Shown here: one piece after another, positions 8,789 to 18,156 of the stretch
Position numbering within the stretch: the first letter of the stretch is position 1
Layout: every line of letters begins with the position of its first letter
Source: Bacillus sp. M6-12
Lineage (GTDB): Bacteria > Bacillota > Bacilli > Bacillales > DSM-1321
Assembly (NCBI RefSeq): GCF_002860285.1
Contig: NZ_PGVF01000004.1
Coordinates: 122,397 to 186,396 of the forward strand
DNA: 64,000 nt
Reading direction: 5' to 3'
The notes under the pieces: generated by a model
Databases searched by the model: none
Seen by the model: the letters and a program-made list of their open reading frames with translations, nothing else
Told to the model about the DNA's origin: nothing
Position numbers and translations under genes: made by a program

Positions 8789-9427
8789 TTAATGGTTTAC
8801 ATTGCCGGCAGACTCTTGCGGATTTCCTCCCGCTGGAGCAAACATATTAACCATTTGCTCCATATCCTGCTGAGCAAACTGAGGTACCTGGTAGTAATGA
8901 TGCTTGTTTTGATAAATGGACAACTCATATGCCATTTCAATACAGTTTGGAAGAGAATCGGCCAATACGCGGCGAACCACTGGGTTGGTTGATTCCAGCG
9001 CAGCCATTGTTTTCATCGTCGCATTAGATTTTTGAGACGCCAGCAGACAGCTAGAAACTTGTTCATCTGTCATTTCATTCATTGACTGGATCGGTTTACT
9101 TGGCTGGGAAGGCTTAAGTCCATATATAAAATCATTATCCTGTGTCATATTATAACTTTTTGTTGGCACAGCAGGGTCCTGTCCGGTCCTGAAACAATCG
9201 ATGGTAGTGTTATACTCCATTTGCATAAAAGAGTATTGACGGTCAAGAATAGAAAGCAGTTCTGGATCCTTAACATATTGCCGGAGCATTGTATATTGAT
9301 TCATTGCCCCAATGGATCCCGTTAAAGCTTCTCTTACATCAAGCAATTCATGAGCGCTATGATTCATACGCTGGGTAACCGCCCCCGTATGCATGTTTTC
9401 GTGCAAATGACCTTGTTGATTTTCCAT
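8789..9427 (-). CDS. CotF-family spore coat protein
   Basis: A 212-residue protein of the CotF coat family, related to ferritin-like folds. Conserved stretches are the N-terminal helix LLDVREALTGSIGAMNQYTML and a second helix near MEYNTTIDCFRTG. The C-terminus is rich in Gln, Asn and Tyr. The start was placed at ATG 9427 because AGGAGGGG lies just upstream; a longer in-frame ORF up to 9493 has no ribosome site of its own. Expected to be deposited on the forespore surface, so its promoter should be read by a late sporulation sigma factor, which I could not identify with confidence. Confidence 0.85.
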   Translation of the reverse strand: MENQQGHLHENMHTGAVTQRMNHSAHELLDVREALTGSIGAMNQYTMLRQYVKDPELLSILDRQYSFMQMEYNTTIDCFRTGQDPAVPTKSYNMTQDNDFIYGLKPSQPSKPIQSMNEMTDEQVSSCLLASQKSNATMKTMAALESTNPVVRRVLADSLPNCIEMAYELSIYQNKHHYYQVPQFAQQDMEQMVNMFAPAGGNPQESAGNVNH

Positions 9428-9552
9428 GAAAACCCCTCCTAGAATAAAGATGCATACTCGATTAGTATACGTTCTTAGAAAGGAGCTATACACTTTTATC
9501 TGGCAAAATAATGACCACTATGCCCAAACACTGAAAAGATAGCTCTTGACCG

Positions 9553-10733
9553 CTATAAAATAAAGCTGACAATTACGGATGAGAGCACACTGACAAGTGT
9601 TGCTCCATATAAAAGCTTGAGCCCAAACCGAGATACTACATTCCCCTGCTTTTCATTGAGCCCTTTAACAGCGCCAGCGATAATGCCAATCGATGAGAAG
9701 TTGGCAAACGAGACAAGGAAAACCGAAATGATCCCAAGTGTCCGTTCGCTCAATTTGTTACCGATATCAGTAAGCTCCATCATCGCTACAAATTCATTAG
9801 TCACTAATTTTGTTGCCATAATTCCCCCAGCTGCCACAGACTCAGAAACGGGTACGCCCATCATTATTGCAAAAGGAGCAAAAACATAGCCTAAAATCTG
9901 CTGGAAGGTAAGGCCGAAAATCATGTCAAAAATCCCGTTTATGGCTGCGATTAAGGCTACAAAGCCTAAAAGCATCGCCCCAACGATAATAGCAACCTTA
10001 AAGCCGTCCATAATATATTCCCCAAGCATTTCAAAAAAGGATTGTTTGGCTTCTTCCATCACAACCAAAATATCCTCCTTGTCTTCCACTGTGTAGGGAT
10101 TAATGATGGATGCTATGATAAAACCGCCGAAAAGGTTGATTATTATAGCTGTCACAACATACCTTGGCTCAATCATTGTCATATAAGCACCGACAATCGA
10201 CATGGAAACGGTGGACATGGCAGATGCACAAAGTGTATATAACCGATGAGGGGGCAGCTGCCCCAGCTGCTTCTTTACAGTAATAAACACTTCTGATTGC
10301 CCTACCATAGCAGAAGCTACCGCGTTATAGGATTCTAATTTTCCCATCCCATTAATTTTACTTAGTACAAACCCGATACCTTTCATAATAAAAGGAAGGA
10401 TCCGTAAATGCTGCAATATTCCAATCAAAACGGAAATAAAAACGATTGGGAGCAGAACGTTCAGGAAAAATGGAGCCTGTCCTTCATTGGCTATTCCCCC
10501 GAATACAAAGCCGATACCCTCCTGTGCATATTTCAGCAAAGTTTCGAAGACGTTAGCAATTCCAGTAACAACAATAAGGCCAAATTTTGTGTTTAACAGC
10601 AAAAAAGTTAACACTAGTTGGATTGCTAACATTAATATAACCGGCTTGAATTTAATATTTTTTTATCATTGCTTGCAGCCCAGGCAAGAAGTAATACCAC
10701 TAGTAAACCAAGGAATGAAGTTATGTATTTCAT
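9553..10733 (-). pseudogene. nupC: Concentrative nucleoside transporter NupC, frameshifted
   Basis: The main ORF (9553-10632) matches the NupC family: a multi-helix membrane protein with [28 protein letters not shown] and [12 protein letters not shown]. It lacks the usual first 30 or so residues. Those are encoded just upstream in another frame, starting at ATG 10733 after GGAGGCAGC and reading MKYITSFLGLL...ASNDKK. The two frames would join if the T7 run at 10658-10664 (A7 on the coding strand) had one more base, giving 393 residues, the normal family length. It is either a true homopolymer frameshift, a slippage site or a sequencing error. It would import nucleosides with protons or sodium. 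Confidence 0.85.
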
Positions 10734-10884
10734 ATGCTGCCTCCATTTAATATTTTCAGGATTTATCATTCCGTTTTCCCTAATTACCTATCCATAAAAA
10801 GGGGTTAACAAAAACTTTAGATTCATGAAAACTTAAACCACCGCATATGTTTTTATTGTAATTTTGTGTGTAGGGGGCTGGTTA

Positions 10885-11694
10885 ATGAAAACGGATTTTC
10901 GTGATGAAGCATTGTTTGAACTGCGATTTTGGATGCAAATTTTGGGGGACCATAGCCGGTTCATTCATGATTCATTGGCTCCCTCAGAAAAAAGATACAT
11001 CGAAAAAGCGAGTCAGTTTATTATCAAATTCGATCAGCTGCTGGCTGCAGCAAAGACACCCGCAGAGGATCAAAATCTTATTTCGTTACTGCGCTTGGCA
11101 CAAACAGAGGCCGAGGCGATTCGCGATCTGAAGCTGTCCCTCATTAGAGACCATCTTGCCGGAGAGGTGAAGATTTCGCTTACCCCTTCATTTCTAAATC
11201 ATATGGTGAACGAAGTCGAAGAGGCGCTAAGGCTGTTCTCCTTTTACGTAACAGGCCAGCAGGCACCCGGCGTCCACCCGTTACACCATGATTTGCTTTG
11301 GCTGTTGGATGCTGCCGGACATGCCGGAGCGATTGCCAATGAACTTGATACGGTTGAAAAGAAGCTAAAAAGGCAGGCCAAACAGTTCGCAAAGGATTGG
11401 GAAGAATTCTATTTAAAATCAATTGAGTTAACCGGGTTTTTAAGGACCAAATTAGCGGAATTCCCCGCACTGGCCAAGTTTCACCATGATGTAGATCTGG
11501 AAATGACAATATTCCGGCATTTTTTGCGTGAACTGGAAGAAATGGAGCTAAAAAAAGAAATTTTAGGAGCGCTAACTCCCTTGATGGCCGACCATATGGC
11601 TAGGGAGGAATGCTATTATCTCACCAAGCTAGCTGAATCAGCCGCAATAAAACATCCGGCCTGCGATCCCGCAAAACCGAGAACCCCTTCATAA
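10885..11694 (+). CDS. DUF2935 domain protein (predicted metal-binding four-helix bundles)
   Basis: A 269-residue soluble helical protein made of two similar halves, as in the DUF2935 family common in Bacillus and Clostridium. Each half carries ferritin/hemerythrin-like His and Glu positions: DHSRFIHDSL near residue 25, HPLHHDLLWLLDAAGHA near 135, FHHDVDLEMTIFRHFL near 205 and DHMAREECYYL near 240. Function is unknown; a di-metal site is inferred. ATG at 10885 was chosen over an upstream ATG because GGGGGCTGGTTA precedes it. Monocistronic with its own terminator. Confidence 0.8.
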   Translation: MKTDFRDEALFELRFWMQILGDHSRFIHDSLAPSEKRYIEKASQFIIKFDQLLAAAKTPAEDQNLISLLRLAQTEAEAIRDLKLSLIRDHLAGEVKISLTPSFLNHMVNEVEEALRLFSFYVTGQQAPGVHPLHHDLLWLLDAAGHAGAIANELDTVEKKLKRQAKQFAKDWEEFYLKSIELTGFLRTKLAEFPALAKFHHDVDLEMTIFRHFLRELEEMELKKEILGALTPLMADHMAREECYYLTKLAESAAIKHPACDPAKPRTPS

Positions 11695-11700
11695 TACCTT

Positions 11701-11752
11701 AAAAAAAGCAAAAAACCTTGCCGTTTATTAACAAGGATTTTTGCTTTTTTTA
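11701..11752. terminator. Bidirectional terminator
   Basis: A long hairpin, AAAAGCAAAAA and CCTTG pairing with CAAGG and TTTTTGCTTTT, lies between two convergent genes with A and T runs on its flanks. Confidence 0.85.
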
Positions 11753-11766
11753 TATAAAGATGATCC

Positions 11767-12225
11767 TTATACAAGTGCAGGTTCTTGTCCAAGCTGCTCC
11801 CAATAAGGCTCCAGGGAATTTTCTTTAATTTCGTCAACAAAGTCGGGATTCAGATGCGGGAGCAGCTGTACTGCATAATCCCAGGCATTTTCTTCGATTT
11901 GCAAAGCTATTTCTTGTCTTTCCCGCTCACTTGAGCTTTCATCCATTTTATTAGCTAAAGCCAACAATTCTTTATCTTCAGCGTGCCCAATTTCATGAGC
12001 AAAAACGACAGCTAAATAATCCATAAAATGATCAAGAGACGAAAAAAGCTGCAGGCACTGCTGCTCAATTTCCTCTATGTATAAAGTGATTGTGTGCGAA
12101 CCCATGCTATATTTTCCGCCGGCAAAACGATCACCGGGATAATTTTTTTCAAGGCTGACCTTTACCTGGCTTCCAGAGGCTAGTAACAGTTCATCAATTA
12201 ACAGCTTGATGCTTTCCTGTTTCAA
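11767..12225 (-). CDS. Small HExxH protein, putative metallopeptidase-like
   Basis: A soluble protein of about 152 residues with a zinc-protease motif HEIGH (about residues 77-81), preceded by the hydrophobic YLAVVFA and followed by AED, as in minimal gluzincin-like domains. No membrane segment or signal is present. The preferred start is TTG at 12225, with AAGGTG six bases before it; GTG at 12234 lies inside that ribosome site. I do not recognise a named family. Catalysis is inferred from the motif only, and a degenerate SprT-like or IrrE-like fold is an alternative. Confidence 0.65.
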   Translation of the reverse strand: MKQESIKLLIDELLLASGSQVKVSLEKNYPGDRFAGGKYSMGSHTITLYIEEIEQQCLQLFSSLDHFMDYLAVVFAHEIGHAEDKELLALANKMDESSSERERQEIALQIEENAWDYAVQLLPHLNPDFVDEIKENSLEPYWEQLGQEPALV

Positions 12226-12401
12226 ATGATACACCTTTTTTCTTTTTAACTTTTAGGTTACTTATTATATGCCAATTCCACAGGAAAATAAACGGATATT
12301 TTACCCTGTATAGAATTTTTTAAACCTATAAGCATTAAAAAAGATGATTTTTTTAAAATATTACTGTTTGGAAAAGGGCAGGGCAGACCAAATTACACAT
12401 C

Positions 12402-12436
12402 AAAAAACCTTGTCATTAAATTCCTGACAAGGTTTT
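12402..12436 (-). terminator. Terminator of the 12.5-13.3 kb gene pair
   Basis: Stem AAAACCTTGTC with loop and GACAAGGTTTT; the A run at 12402 becomes a T run on the minus strand just past the stop at 12464. Confidence 0.8.
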
Positions 12437-12463
12437 GGTATTATTCGACTGGTAAGTCCTCTT

Positions 12464-12904
12464 TTACCATAAAGATGGTTTAACGACCATAAACCAAAGC
12501 ATGGCCATTAACAAAAAAATATAGGTCCAGACAGACCGGTTTAGCTTGGCAGCAATGTCGCTTCTATTCTGGCCTTCTTCCGTCAATTTTCGCAGTTTTG
12601 GAGAAAATGCCCTGGCCAGAAAGAATAATGAACAGAACATGATGAATAACGTCATGACGATCCAAGGCGTTTTCCAGGTCCACGGCCCCATTACAACCAT
12701 CAGGATTCCTGTCGTTACCAATACATGGCCTGCATGCATCGTAAGCCTGACAGCAAAACGGAATGCGTCCATTATCGCTTCCAATTCGGCCCCTTTTGCC
12801 TGCCGCAGCTTTTTAACCAATGGCAAAAGAACAAAGAATGGGCCAATCGAAACAATTACACTGGACACATGAAGATAAATCAAAACTCGATATAGTAAAT
12901 CCAT
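12464..12904 (-). CDS. Four-helix membrane protein (DUF2269/CopD-like)
   Basis: A 146-residue integral membrane protein with four predicted helices (about 5-27, 55-75, 82-100, 123-142). The first contains a His (YLHVSSVIVSIGPFFVLL) and the second follows MHAGH, as in haem- or copper-linked DUF2269/CopD-like proteins. The assignment is by pattern only. Its start lies 9 bases after the stop of the ASCH gene, so the two are probably cotranscribed. Role unknown. Confidence 0.6.
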   Translation of the reverse strand: MDLLYRVLIYLHVSSVIVSIGPFFVLLPLVKKLRQAKGAELEAIMDAFRFAVRLTMHAGHVLVTTGILMVVMGPWTWKTPWIVMTLFIMFCSLFFLARAFSPKLRKLTEEGQNRSDIAAKLNRSVWTYIFLLMAMLWFMVVKPSLW

Positions 12905-12913
12905 TTTCTATGC

Positions 12914-13252
12914 TTACTCGTTCACAGGGCTGAACTCATGAACCCAGACTCTCATCTGCGGCAGCCACGGCATACCAGGATGATAAGATAGGATGGATTG
13001 CTTATACTCCTCAACTGTCTCAAAGCCTTCCTGGCGCGCATGCTCATCGGTTAACTCCCCAAGAGACTGGGAATACACGCGGTCAACTACAAATTTTTTA
13101 TCTTTTAGAACCATTACTTCCCCAACATCTGCATATCTTCCATTTCGGCGTGTAGCCGTTTTCTGTCCATTTAGTACTTTTTCAACGTCCCCATCCATCG
13201 TTACCAAACGATCGACTGAACAAGTTTTTGGAGGCAGTGTATTATTTGTCAT
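12914..13252 (-). CDS. ASCH domain protein
   Basis: A 112-residue single-domain protein. The ASCH fold, a PUA-like RNA-binding barrel, is suggested by the G-x-K-x-x-T-x-R core (NGQKTATRRNGRYADVGE near residue 30) and the strand-forming KKFVVDRVYSQSLGELTDEHARQEGF. Members bind RNA or act as small nucleoside amidohydrolases; which applies here is unclear. ATG at 13252 follows AAAGGAG at a spacing of eight. It is first in a two-gene unit with the membrane protein downstream. Confidence 0.75.
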   Translation of the reverse strand: MTNNTLPPKTCSVDRLVTMDGDVEKVLNGQKTATRRNGRYADVGEVMVLKDKKFVVDRVYSQSLGELTDEHARQEGFETVEEYKQSILSYHPGMPWLPQMRVWVHEFSPVNE

Positions 13253-13496
13253 TGTCAAAACTCCTTTTCCTCTGATGTCACTATTTTAATGTACCATATC
13301 CAGGTAAAACAAACATCTACAGTGAAAACTCTTTTATTAAATTTCTCTTTATATAAAAAAAAATCATGTGTCTATACTTCCAACCCAGCATGGAAACAAT
13401 AGCAAGCAGGCAGAACGTGCTAATACCACAAGTTATTTTACATTTTTATTTAGTTTTTCTTAAGCTGCACAATCAGCGCAGCTCCCCCGTTTTTCA

Positions 13497-13520
13497 TAAA
13501 AAAAAGCCCTAATAGGACTT
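13497..13520 (-). terminator. Terminator of the 13.5 kb methyltransferase gene
   Basis: On the minus strand a short stem AAGTCCT / AGGGCTT runs into eight or nine T residues immediately after the stop codon. Confidence 0.65.
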
Positions 13521-13521
13521 G

Positions 13522-14571
13522 TTATCTTGCCTTTGCGACAATTCCATTATGGACCTTGATATATCCATGGCGGAGGATATCAAAGCCTCCTTCATAAACA
13601 TACAGACCCATTTGCCTGATATCCATCAGCTCCCGATACGTATGATTCATCACATCAGCCATAATCATATAAAAAAGCTTGGATTTCAGCTGTAGCCGTG
13701 GCGTCGTCATAATGGCGTATCCTCCCGGTTTTAAAAATTTTCGATGCCAGTCCATTACCTCCTGCTTATATTCATCCGGGAAATGCTCGAGCAGGCCAAC
13801 ACTAATAACAATATCAAACTCGCGTCCAAAAGTCAGATTGCGAATATTGTCTATAACGTAATGTATATTCATCTTATCTTTATACCAAACCTTTGGCTGC
13901 CCTGTAGCTGGATTGGTTCCTAAAAACGGATAGCTGTCTGGAAAATGGCCGAACCGGTCCGTACGGCAGAACTCATCATAATCTACCATAACGACTTCTC
14001 CTTCCGGATACATCGCATACAGCTGCATGGCTTCATATCCTTCCGCCGCTCCCAGAAACAGAATTCTAGGCTTCTGTACATCAAGGCCCTGAAAAAGAGC
14101 ACGTTTGCCTCGCGGATCCCATACACCATCCTCCACCCGATGTGCATAATTCCATAGGGATAATTGAATGGTTTCACCTAAAGCCTTTTTAACATCATTC
14201 AATTGAAAACGTGCCAGATGCCGTTTTAAATCATTTTTTGACCGGGAGATTTCCTCGGGCACATCCTTTACGAACCATTCATGAAAGGAGCGGTTAAAGT
14301 ACTTCCAAGACGTCTTAACCGACATGCTGCCGTACTCTTTTTCATAGTCCACTTTCGATTTTGCAACCGTTTTTACTTCATAGGGTTTACCAACATCCTT
14401 CCACGAAAGCTGTGACCAATCCGCTACAAGGTTTGCATTCATAAATTTATCCAGTTTATCGTTTTCAGGATCCCGCAGATCAACACGATAGCTAGGTGTT
14501 AAAGACGTTGAGCCAAAGTCCTCTTCCGAATATGGATCGTTATTGACGTATAATTCTTCAGCATTTAACAA
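13522..14571 (-). CDS. SAM-dependent class I methyltransferase
   Basis: A protein of about 349 residues. An N-terminal region of about 150 residues of unknown fold precedes a Rossmann methyltransferase domain: motif I as ILFLGAAEGYEA, the acidic end of strand 2 as VVMVDYDEF, motif IV as FDIVISVGLLEHF, and KFLKPGGYAIMTTPR. The substrate cannot be inferred. TTG at 14571 was preferred because AAAGGGGTG lies five bases before it; an upstream TTG at 14601 lacks a ribosome site and overlaps the cre-like sequence. Monocistronic. Confidence 0.8.
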   Translation of the reverse strand: MLNAEELYVNNDPYSEEDFGSTSLTPSYRVDLRDPENDKLDKFMNANLVADWSQLSWKDVGKPYEVKTVAKSKVDYEKEYGSMSVKTSWKYFNRSFHEWFVKDVPEEISRSKNDLKRHLARFQLNDVKKALGETIQLSLWNYAHRVEDGVWDPRGKRALFQGLDVQKPRILFLGAAEGYEAMQLYAMYPEGEVVMVDYDEFCRTDRFGHFPDSYPFLGTNPATGQPKVWYKDKMNIHYVIDNIRNLTFGREFDIVISVGLLEHFPDEYKQEVMDWHRKFLKPGGYAIMTTPRLQLKSKLFYMIMADVMNHTYRELMDIRQMGLYVYEGGFDILRHGYIKVHNGIVAKAR

Positions 14572-14596
14572 ATGTACACCCCTTTTCAATAATTTT

Positions 14597-14610
14597 GGCA
14601 AGCGCTTTCA
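14597..14610 (-). promoter_or_regulatory. cre-like site upstream of the methyltransferase gene
   Basis: TGAAAGCGCTTGCC on the minus strand has the palindromic AAGCGCTT core of a catabolite-responsive element and departs from the consensus mainly at its last base. It lies about 25 bases before the preferred start, a position suited to CcpA repression. Confidence 0.4.
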
Positions 14611-14673
14611 TTTTATAATTCAACAAAAGCGGAATAACTCCTTTTTTAACACGGTTAATAGTAAAAAGTTTTG

Positions 14674-14704
14674 AAAAAAGGAAGCAGACGGCCCGCCTGC
14701 CTCC
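14674..14704 (-). terminator. Terminator of the ThrE-like operon
   Basis: On the minus strand GGAGGCAG pairs with CTGCTTCC around a GC-rich loop, followed by six T residues, just past the stop at 14710. Confidence 0.85.
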
Positions 14705-14709
14705 AATGA

Positions 14710-15138
14710 TTATTTTTTATTATATTTCTTGATGATCTGGTTAATAACCTCAGAAAATACGAGACCAATTGCAATCGCTCCTGAAAACATACCTGCCTTA
14801 GCAGCAAGCTGGAGAGCGGCGTTATAGTCGTTCTCCACAAAATTTCTCATTGCGTCATAGGCCAGGCCTCCTGGAACCAGCGGTATAATTCCTGCCACGC
14901 TGAAAATAATCACAGGTGTTTTATATCTCTTTGCAAAGTATTGAGACACAAGCCCAACCACCAGGGAAGCAAACAATGCGGCCAGAACACTGTCAACATA
15001 ATGGTCTGCAAGCAAGATATAAAATGCCCAGCCAATCATTCCGCTCAGCCCGCAATGCAGCAGCGATTTTTTGGGTGTATTAAATAGTATGCCGAACCCT
15101 GCAGTAGCGATAAAACTAGTAATAAGCTGCGCTATCAT
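14710..15138 (-). CDS. Threonine/serine exporter, small subunit (DUF3815/YjjB-like)
   Basis: A membrane protein of 142 residues with four to five helices, corresponding to the C-terminal half of ThrE-type exporters. The conserved IPLVPGGLAYDAMR segment lies near residue 85. It is encoded 18 bases downstream of the larger subunit and ends at a terminator, so the two form one operon. The complex is predicted to export threonine and serine or related small acids; split ThrE pairs are common in bacteria. Confidence 0.85.
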   Translation of the reverse strand: MIAQLITSFIATAGFGILFNTPKKSLLHCGLSGMIGWAFYILLADHYVDSVLAALFASLVVGLVSQYFAKRYKTPVIIFSVAGIIPLVPGGLAYDAMRNFVENDYNAALQLAAKAGMFSGAIAIGLVFSEVINQIIKKYNKK

Positions 15139-15156
15139 TTATATGGTACCTCTCGC

Positions 15157-15936
15157 TTAATAAAATGAAAAAACAACCGCAATCCCAGTGCCAATGGCGA
15201 AGGCTGTAAGGAAGGCTTCGGCGCCTTTTGAAATCCCGGAAACCAGGTGGCCGGCCATCAAGTCACGGATTGCATTGGTAATAAGAAGGCCAGGAACCAA
15301 AGGCATTACAGACCCGATAATAATTTTATCCAGTTCAAAACCCATACCTGTAGAGACAAACAGGATTGCCACTAAACCAATTAGAGAAGACGATAAAAAT
15401 TCAGCAAAGAACTTAATCTGTACCAAGGCATGCAAATACAGCAAACAGGAAAATCCCAGTCCGCCTGCAACCATTGCAGGGAAAAAATCATTCCACACCC
15501 CTTGAAACATAATCAGGAAACATCCGCTGGAAATAGAGGCGGCTGCAATCTGGACCCAGATTGAGTAAGCCATTCCCGCCTTTTCCGCTTCCTTTAATTC
15601 GATCAGAGCTTGCTTGGCCGACAGCTCACCGCTGCTGATCCTCCGGGAAATGCTGTTAACGACTGTTACCTTTTGCAAATCAGTTGACCGTTCAGATATT
15701 CTGATCAGCTTAGAAGGATCATCGCCATCAATGGAGAAAATGATCCCGGTTGGCGTAACAAAGCTATGTGATTCGGGAATGCCATAGGAGGCAGCAATTC
15801 GGAACATCGTATCTTCTACCCGATACGTTTCCGCTCCGCTTTGCAGCATTATTTTTCCGGCTAATAAGCAAACCTCGATAATGTCTCTGTTTTTAGCTGA
15901 AATTCTTTCCACTTTCATCTCTCCTGAATCCATCAT
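15157..15936 (-). CDS. Threonine/serine exporter, large subunit (DUF1212/YjjP-like)
   Basis: A 259-residue protein: a cytoplasmic N-terminal region with the family hallmark LLAGKIMLQSGAETYRVEDTM (about residues 25-45) and TPTGIIFSI, then five C-terminal helices including MPLVPGLLITNAIRDL, which mirrors the loop of the small subunit. It is the first gene of the exporter operon. ATG 15936 has a modest AAAGAAG site; GTG at 15912, with AGGAG upstream, is an alternative start. The substrate is inferred from the family. Confidence 0.85.
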   Translation of the reverse strand: MMDSGEMKVERISAKNRDIIEVCLLAGKIMLQSGAETYRVEDTMFRIAASYGIPESHSFVTPTGIIFSIDGDDPSKLIRISERSTDLQKVTVVNSISRRISSGELSAKQALIELKEAEKAGMAYSIWVQIAAASISSGCFLIMFQGVWNDFFPAMVAGGLGFSCLLYLHALVQIKFFAEFLSSSLIGLVAILFVSTGMGFELDKIIIGSVMPLVPGLLITNAIRDLMAGHLVSGISKGAEAFLTAFAIGTGIAVVFSFY

Positions 15937-16069
15937 GAAAACTTCTTTCTATCATATACAATTTTTCTTAAATTGGGTATCTATCAGCACTAGCAGCCGG
16001 GTTTAAGATGAATTTCAGATTGGGTATGCGTTTATTATAATTTTTGATTAATTTGCAGCTGTCGAAACA

Positions 16070-16345
16070 TGTCAGTTTATATCGAGAAATCGGTATTTCT
16101 TTAAATTTGTGCGATAAAAATCAAAAGTTGAACGATAAAATGGCGAATTTAAATGAAAAATCATCAAAATTGAACGATAAAAATGGCGAAGTCAACGATA
16201 CCAGGCTGTACCACCCCTGCCTCTTTGCTGTCGGGGTTTCAAAGTAGCAGATAAACTGAGTTAATATAAACTATCACTTAAAAAATTGGACGATACATAC
16301 AGTTATCTTGAAAAATAAACCTGGAAATTTGACGATAAAATATTC
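16070..16345 (+). repeat. Degenerate short-repeat region, family B, copy 1
   Basis: An AT-rich stretch with imperfect copies of TTGAACGATAAAAATGGC: at least six variants can be seen (TTGTGCGATAAAAA, TTGAACGATAAAAT, TTGAACGATAAAAA, GTCAACGATACC, TTGGACGATACA, TTTGACGATAAAAT). Its left flank, TATCGAGAAATCGGTATTT, recurs at 48980. It lies in a 730-base gap without a credible gene. The rest of the gap, 16346-16570, shows nothing I can name. Confidence 0.6.
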
Positions 16346-16570
16346 TCTCCTTCAAAGCTCTGCAGATTTATTAATTATTGACTAAAAAACAGCTTAAAAC
16401 ACATAAAATTGCCTCCAAAGACACCAAAGCACAACATCCTTGATTAGCCCCTGTTCCGATCAGAAATTCCCTGCACTTGGCGGCAATAGTTGGTGATGAT
16501 TCTTTATCACAACAAAGGGTTATGATGCTCTCTGTTACATCCCAGCATAAAACTTATGATAAAACGGACA

Positions 16571-16603
16571 AAGGCCCTACCCCAAGCCGGGGGATAGGGC
16601 CTT
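16571..16603 (-). terminator. Terminator of the liv operon
   Basis: A strong GC-rich hairpin, AAGGCCCTA pairing with TAGGGCCTT plus an inner CCC/GGG, lies about 70 bases after the livF stop. Confidence 0.75.
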
Positions 16604-16669
16604 AATATATTTTCTTCATAATGTTTTGGCTGCTAGGCCGAAGTACGATGAGTTTTCGTCTTCAAGAAA

Positions 16670-17377
16670 TTAATGACCGCCAAGATAAGCCATCTTGACC
16701 TGTTCGCTGGCTGTTAGTTCTTCTGCTGAACCTGACAGAACGATCCGGCCTGTTTCCACAACATATGCACGGTGTGCGATTGATAGTGCAAGGTTGGCGT
16801 TTTGTTCTACGAGCAAAATGGTGGTGCCGGTCTTGTTGATTTCTTCAATGATGCGGAAGATGGTTTTAACAAGAAGCGGGGCCAGCCCCATTGATGGTTC
16901 ATCTAAAAGCAGCAACCTTGGGCGTGCCATTAAGGCCCGGCCCATTGCCAGCATCTGCTGCTCACCCCCTGAAAGGGTTCCCGCTTGCTGCTTTAACCGT
17001 TCACGCATGCGGGGAAAGAGCTCATACACCTTTTCCATATCCTCACGAATGCCGGCTTTATCCTTGCGCAGGAAAGCACCTAATTCAAGGTTTTCCTCTA
17101 CTGACATATTGGCAAAGATACGTCGTCCTTCAGGAACATGGGAAATGCCCTGTTTAACGATGGATTGTGCCGGCTTTCCGTTGATTGATTTTCCTTCATA
17201 TAAGATTTGCCCTTGCTTTGGCTTCAATAGCCCTGAAACTGTCTTAAGAAGGGTACTTTTACCGGCTCCATTTGCCCCGATTAGTGTTACAATTTCACCT
17301 TCATTAACTTCAATGGAAACATCCCGGATCGCCTGGATATTGCCGTAAAAAACATTGATATTTTCTACCTTGAGCAT
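16670..17377 (-). CDS. livF: Branched-chain amino acid ABC transporter ATP-binding protein LivF
   Basis: A 235-residue ATPase, the LivF size. Walker A is GANGAGKST (about residues 34-42), the signature [15 protein letters not shown] lies near 140, Walker B is [13 protein letters not shown], and the H-loop region is replaced by the LivF-typical VEQNANLAL. It powers import of Leu, Ile and Val with LivG. It overlaps the livG stop by one base (TAATG), so translation is coupled. Last gene of the five-gene operon. Confidence 0.95.
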   Translation of the reverse strand: MLKVENINVFYGNIQAIRDVSIEVNEGEIVTLIGANGAGKSTLLKTVSGLLKPKQGQILYEGKSINGKPAQSIVKQGISHVPEGRRIFANMSVEENLELGAFLRKDKAGIREDMEKVYELFPRMRERLKQQAGTLSGGEQQMLAMGRALMARPRLLLLDEPSMGLAPLLVKTIFRIIEEINKTGTTILLVEQNANLALSIAHRAYVVETGRIVLSGSAEELTASEQVKMAYLGGH

Positions 17378-18156
17378 TATGAAACCTCCTCGCCGAGATA
17401 CGCTTCGATGACTTTTGGATTGTTTCTTATTTCTTCAGGTGTTCCCTGTGCAATAAGCTGGCCGTGGTCAAGCACATAAATCCTGTCACAGACACCCATT
17501 ACCAGCGGCATATCATGTTCAATTAACAATACAGTCAGGCTGAAGCGTTCGCGGATGAAGGCAATTAGCTTCATCAGTTCCTTTGTTTCTTGCGGGTTCA
17601 TCCCGGCTGCAGGCTCATCAAGGAGCAGCAGCCTCGGATTGGCGGCAAGGGCACGCGCAATTTCCAATCTTCTCTGCTGGCCGTAAGGAAGATTTTTTGC
17701 CTTCTCATCCTTAAAGCGTTCCAGATTGAATATCTTTAAAAATTCAATTGCCTTTTCATCCATTTCCTTTTCCCCGGAAAAATGGCCAGGCAGTCTCAAA
17801 ATTGAGCTAATAGCTGTATGCTTTGCAAGAGAATGATAGGCTACCTTTACATTGTCAATAACCGAAAGCTCACTGAATAAGCGAATATTCTGGAAGGTAC
17901 GGCTAATTCCCTTTCTGGTTATTTTAAATGGGGGCAATTTATTCAATTTTTCGCCATTAAGCAAGATTTGTCCTTCTGTCGGGACATATACACCCGTAAG
18001 CAGGTTAAAAAATGTTGTTTTTCCTGCTCCGTTCGGACCGATCAGGCCGACTAGCTCTCCCTGGAACAGCTCTGCATTGACTCCAGATACAGCCTTCAAT
18101 CCGCCGAATTGGATTCCAACTTGATCTACTTTAAGCAACGGTGTGGTGGTTTCCAT
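17377..18156 (-). CDS. livG: Branched-chain amino acid ABC transporter ATP-binding protein LivG
   Basis: A 259-residue ATPase with Walker [10 protein letters not shown], the LivG-specific insertion [18 protein letters not shown], signature [15 protein letters not shown], Walker [14 protein letters not shown] and switch LLIEHDM. ATG at 18156 follows AAGGGGG at a good distance, so the seven extra upstream codons were dropped. The start lies inside the end of livM (26 bases of overlap). It couples ATP hydrolysis to LivHM. Confidence 0.95.
   Translation of the reverse strand: METTTPLLKVDQVGIQFGGLKAVSGVNAELFQGELVGLIGPNGAGKTTFFNLLTGVYVPTEGQILLNGEKLNKLPPFKITRKGISRTFQNIRLFSELSVIDNVKVAYHSLAKHTAISSILRLPGHFSGEKEMDEKAIEFLKIFNLERFKDEKAKNLPYGQQRRLEIARALAANPRLLLLDEPAAGMNPQETKELMKLIAFIRERFSLTVLLIEHDMPLVMGVCDRIYVLDHGQLIAQGTPEEIRNNPKVIEAYLGEEVS

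Noticed and set aside
13430..13500. 15-codon minus-strand ORF MKNGGAALIVQLKKN
   Set aside because: No ribosome site and no conservation argument; likely chance.
13483..15138. Mobile element or genomic island around the methyltransferase genes
   Set aside because: No transposase, integrase, terminal repeats or tRNA target; base composition looks like the neighbours.
16044..16247. 67-codon ORF with heptad-like KLNDKMANLNEKSSKLND sequence
   Set aside because: It is a translation of the family B DNA repeat, has no ribosome site, and the related tract at 48970 does not keep the frame.
16070..16345. CRISPR array
   Set aside because: Units are degenerate and unevenly spaced, spacers are not distinct, and no cas genes are present anywhere in the window.
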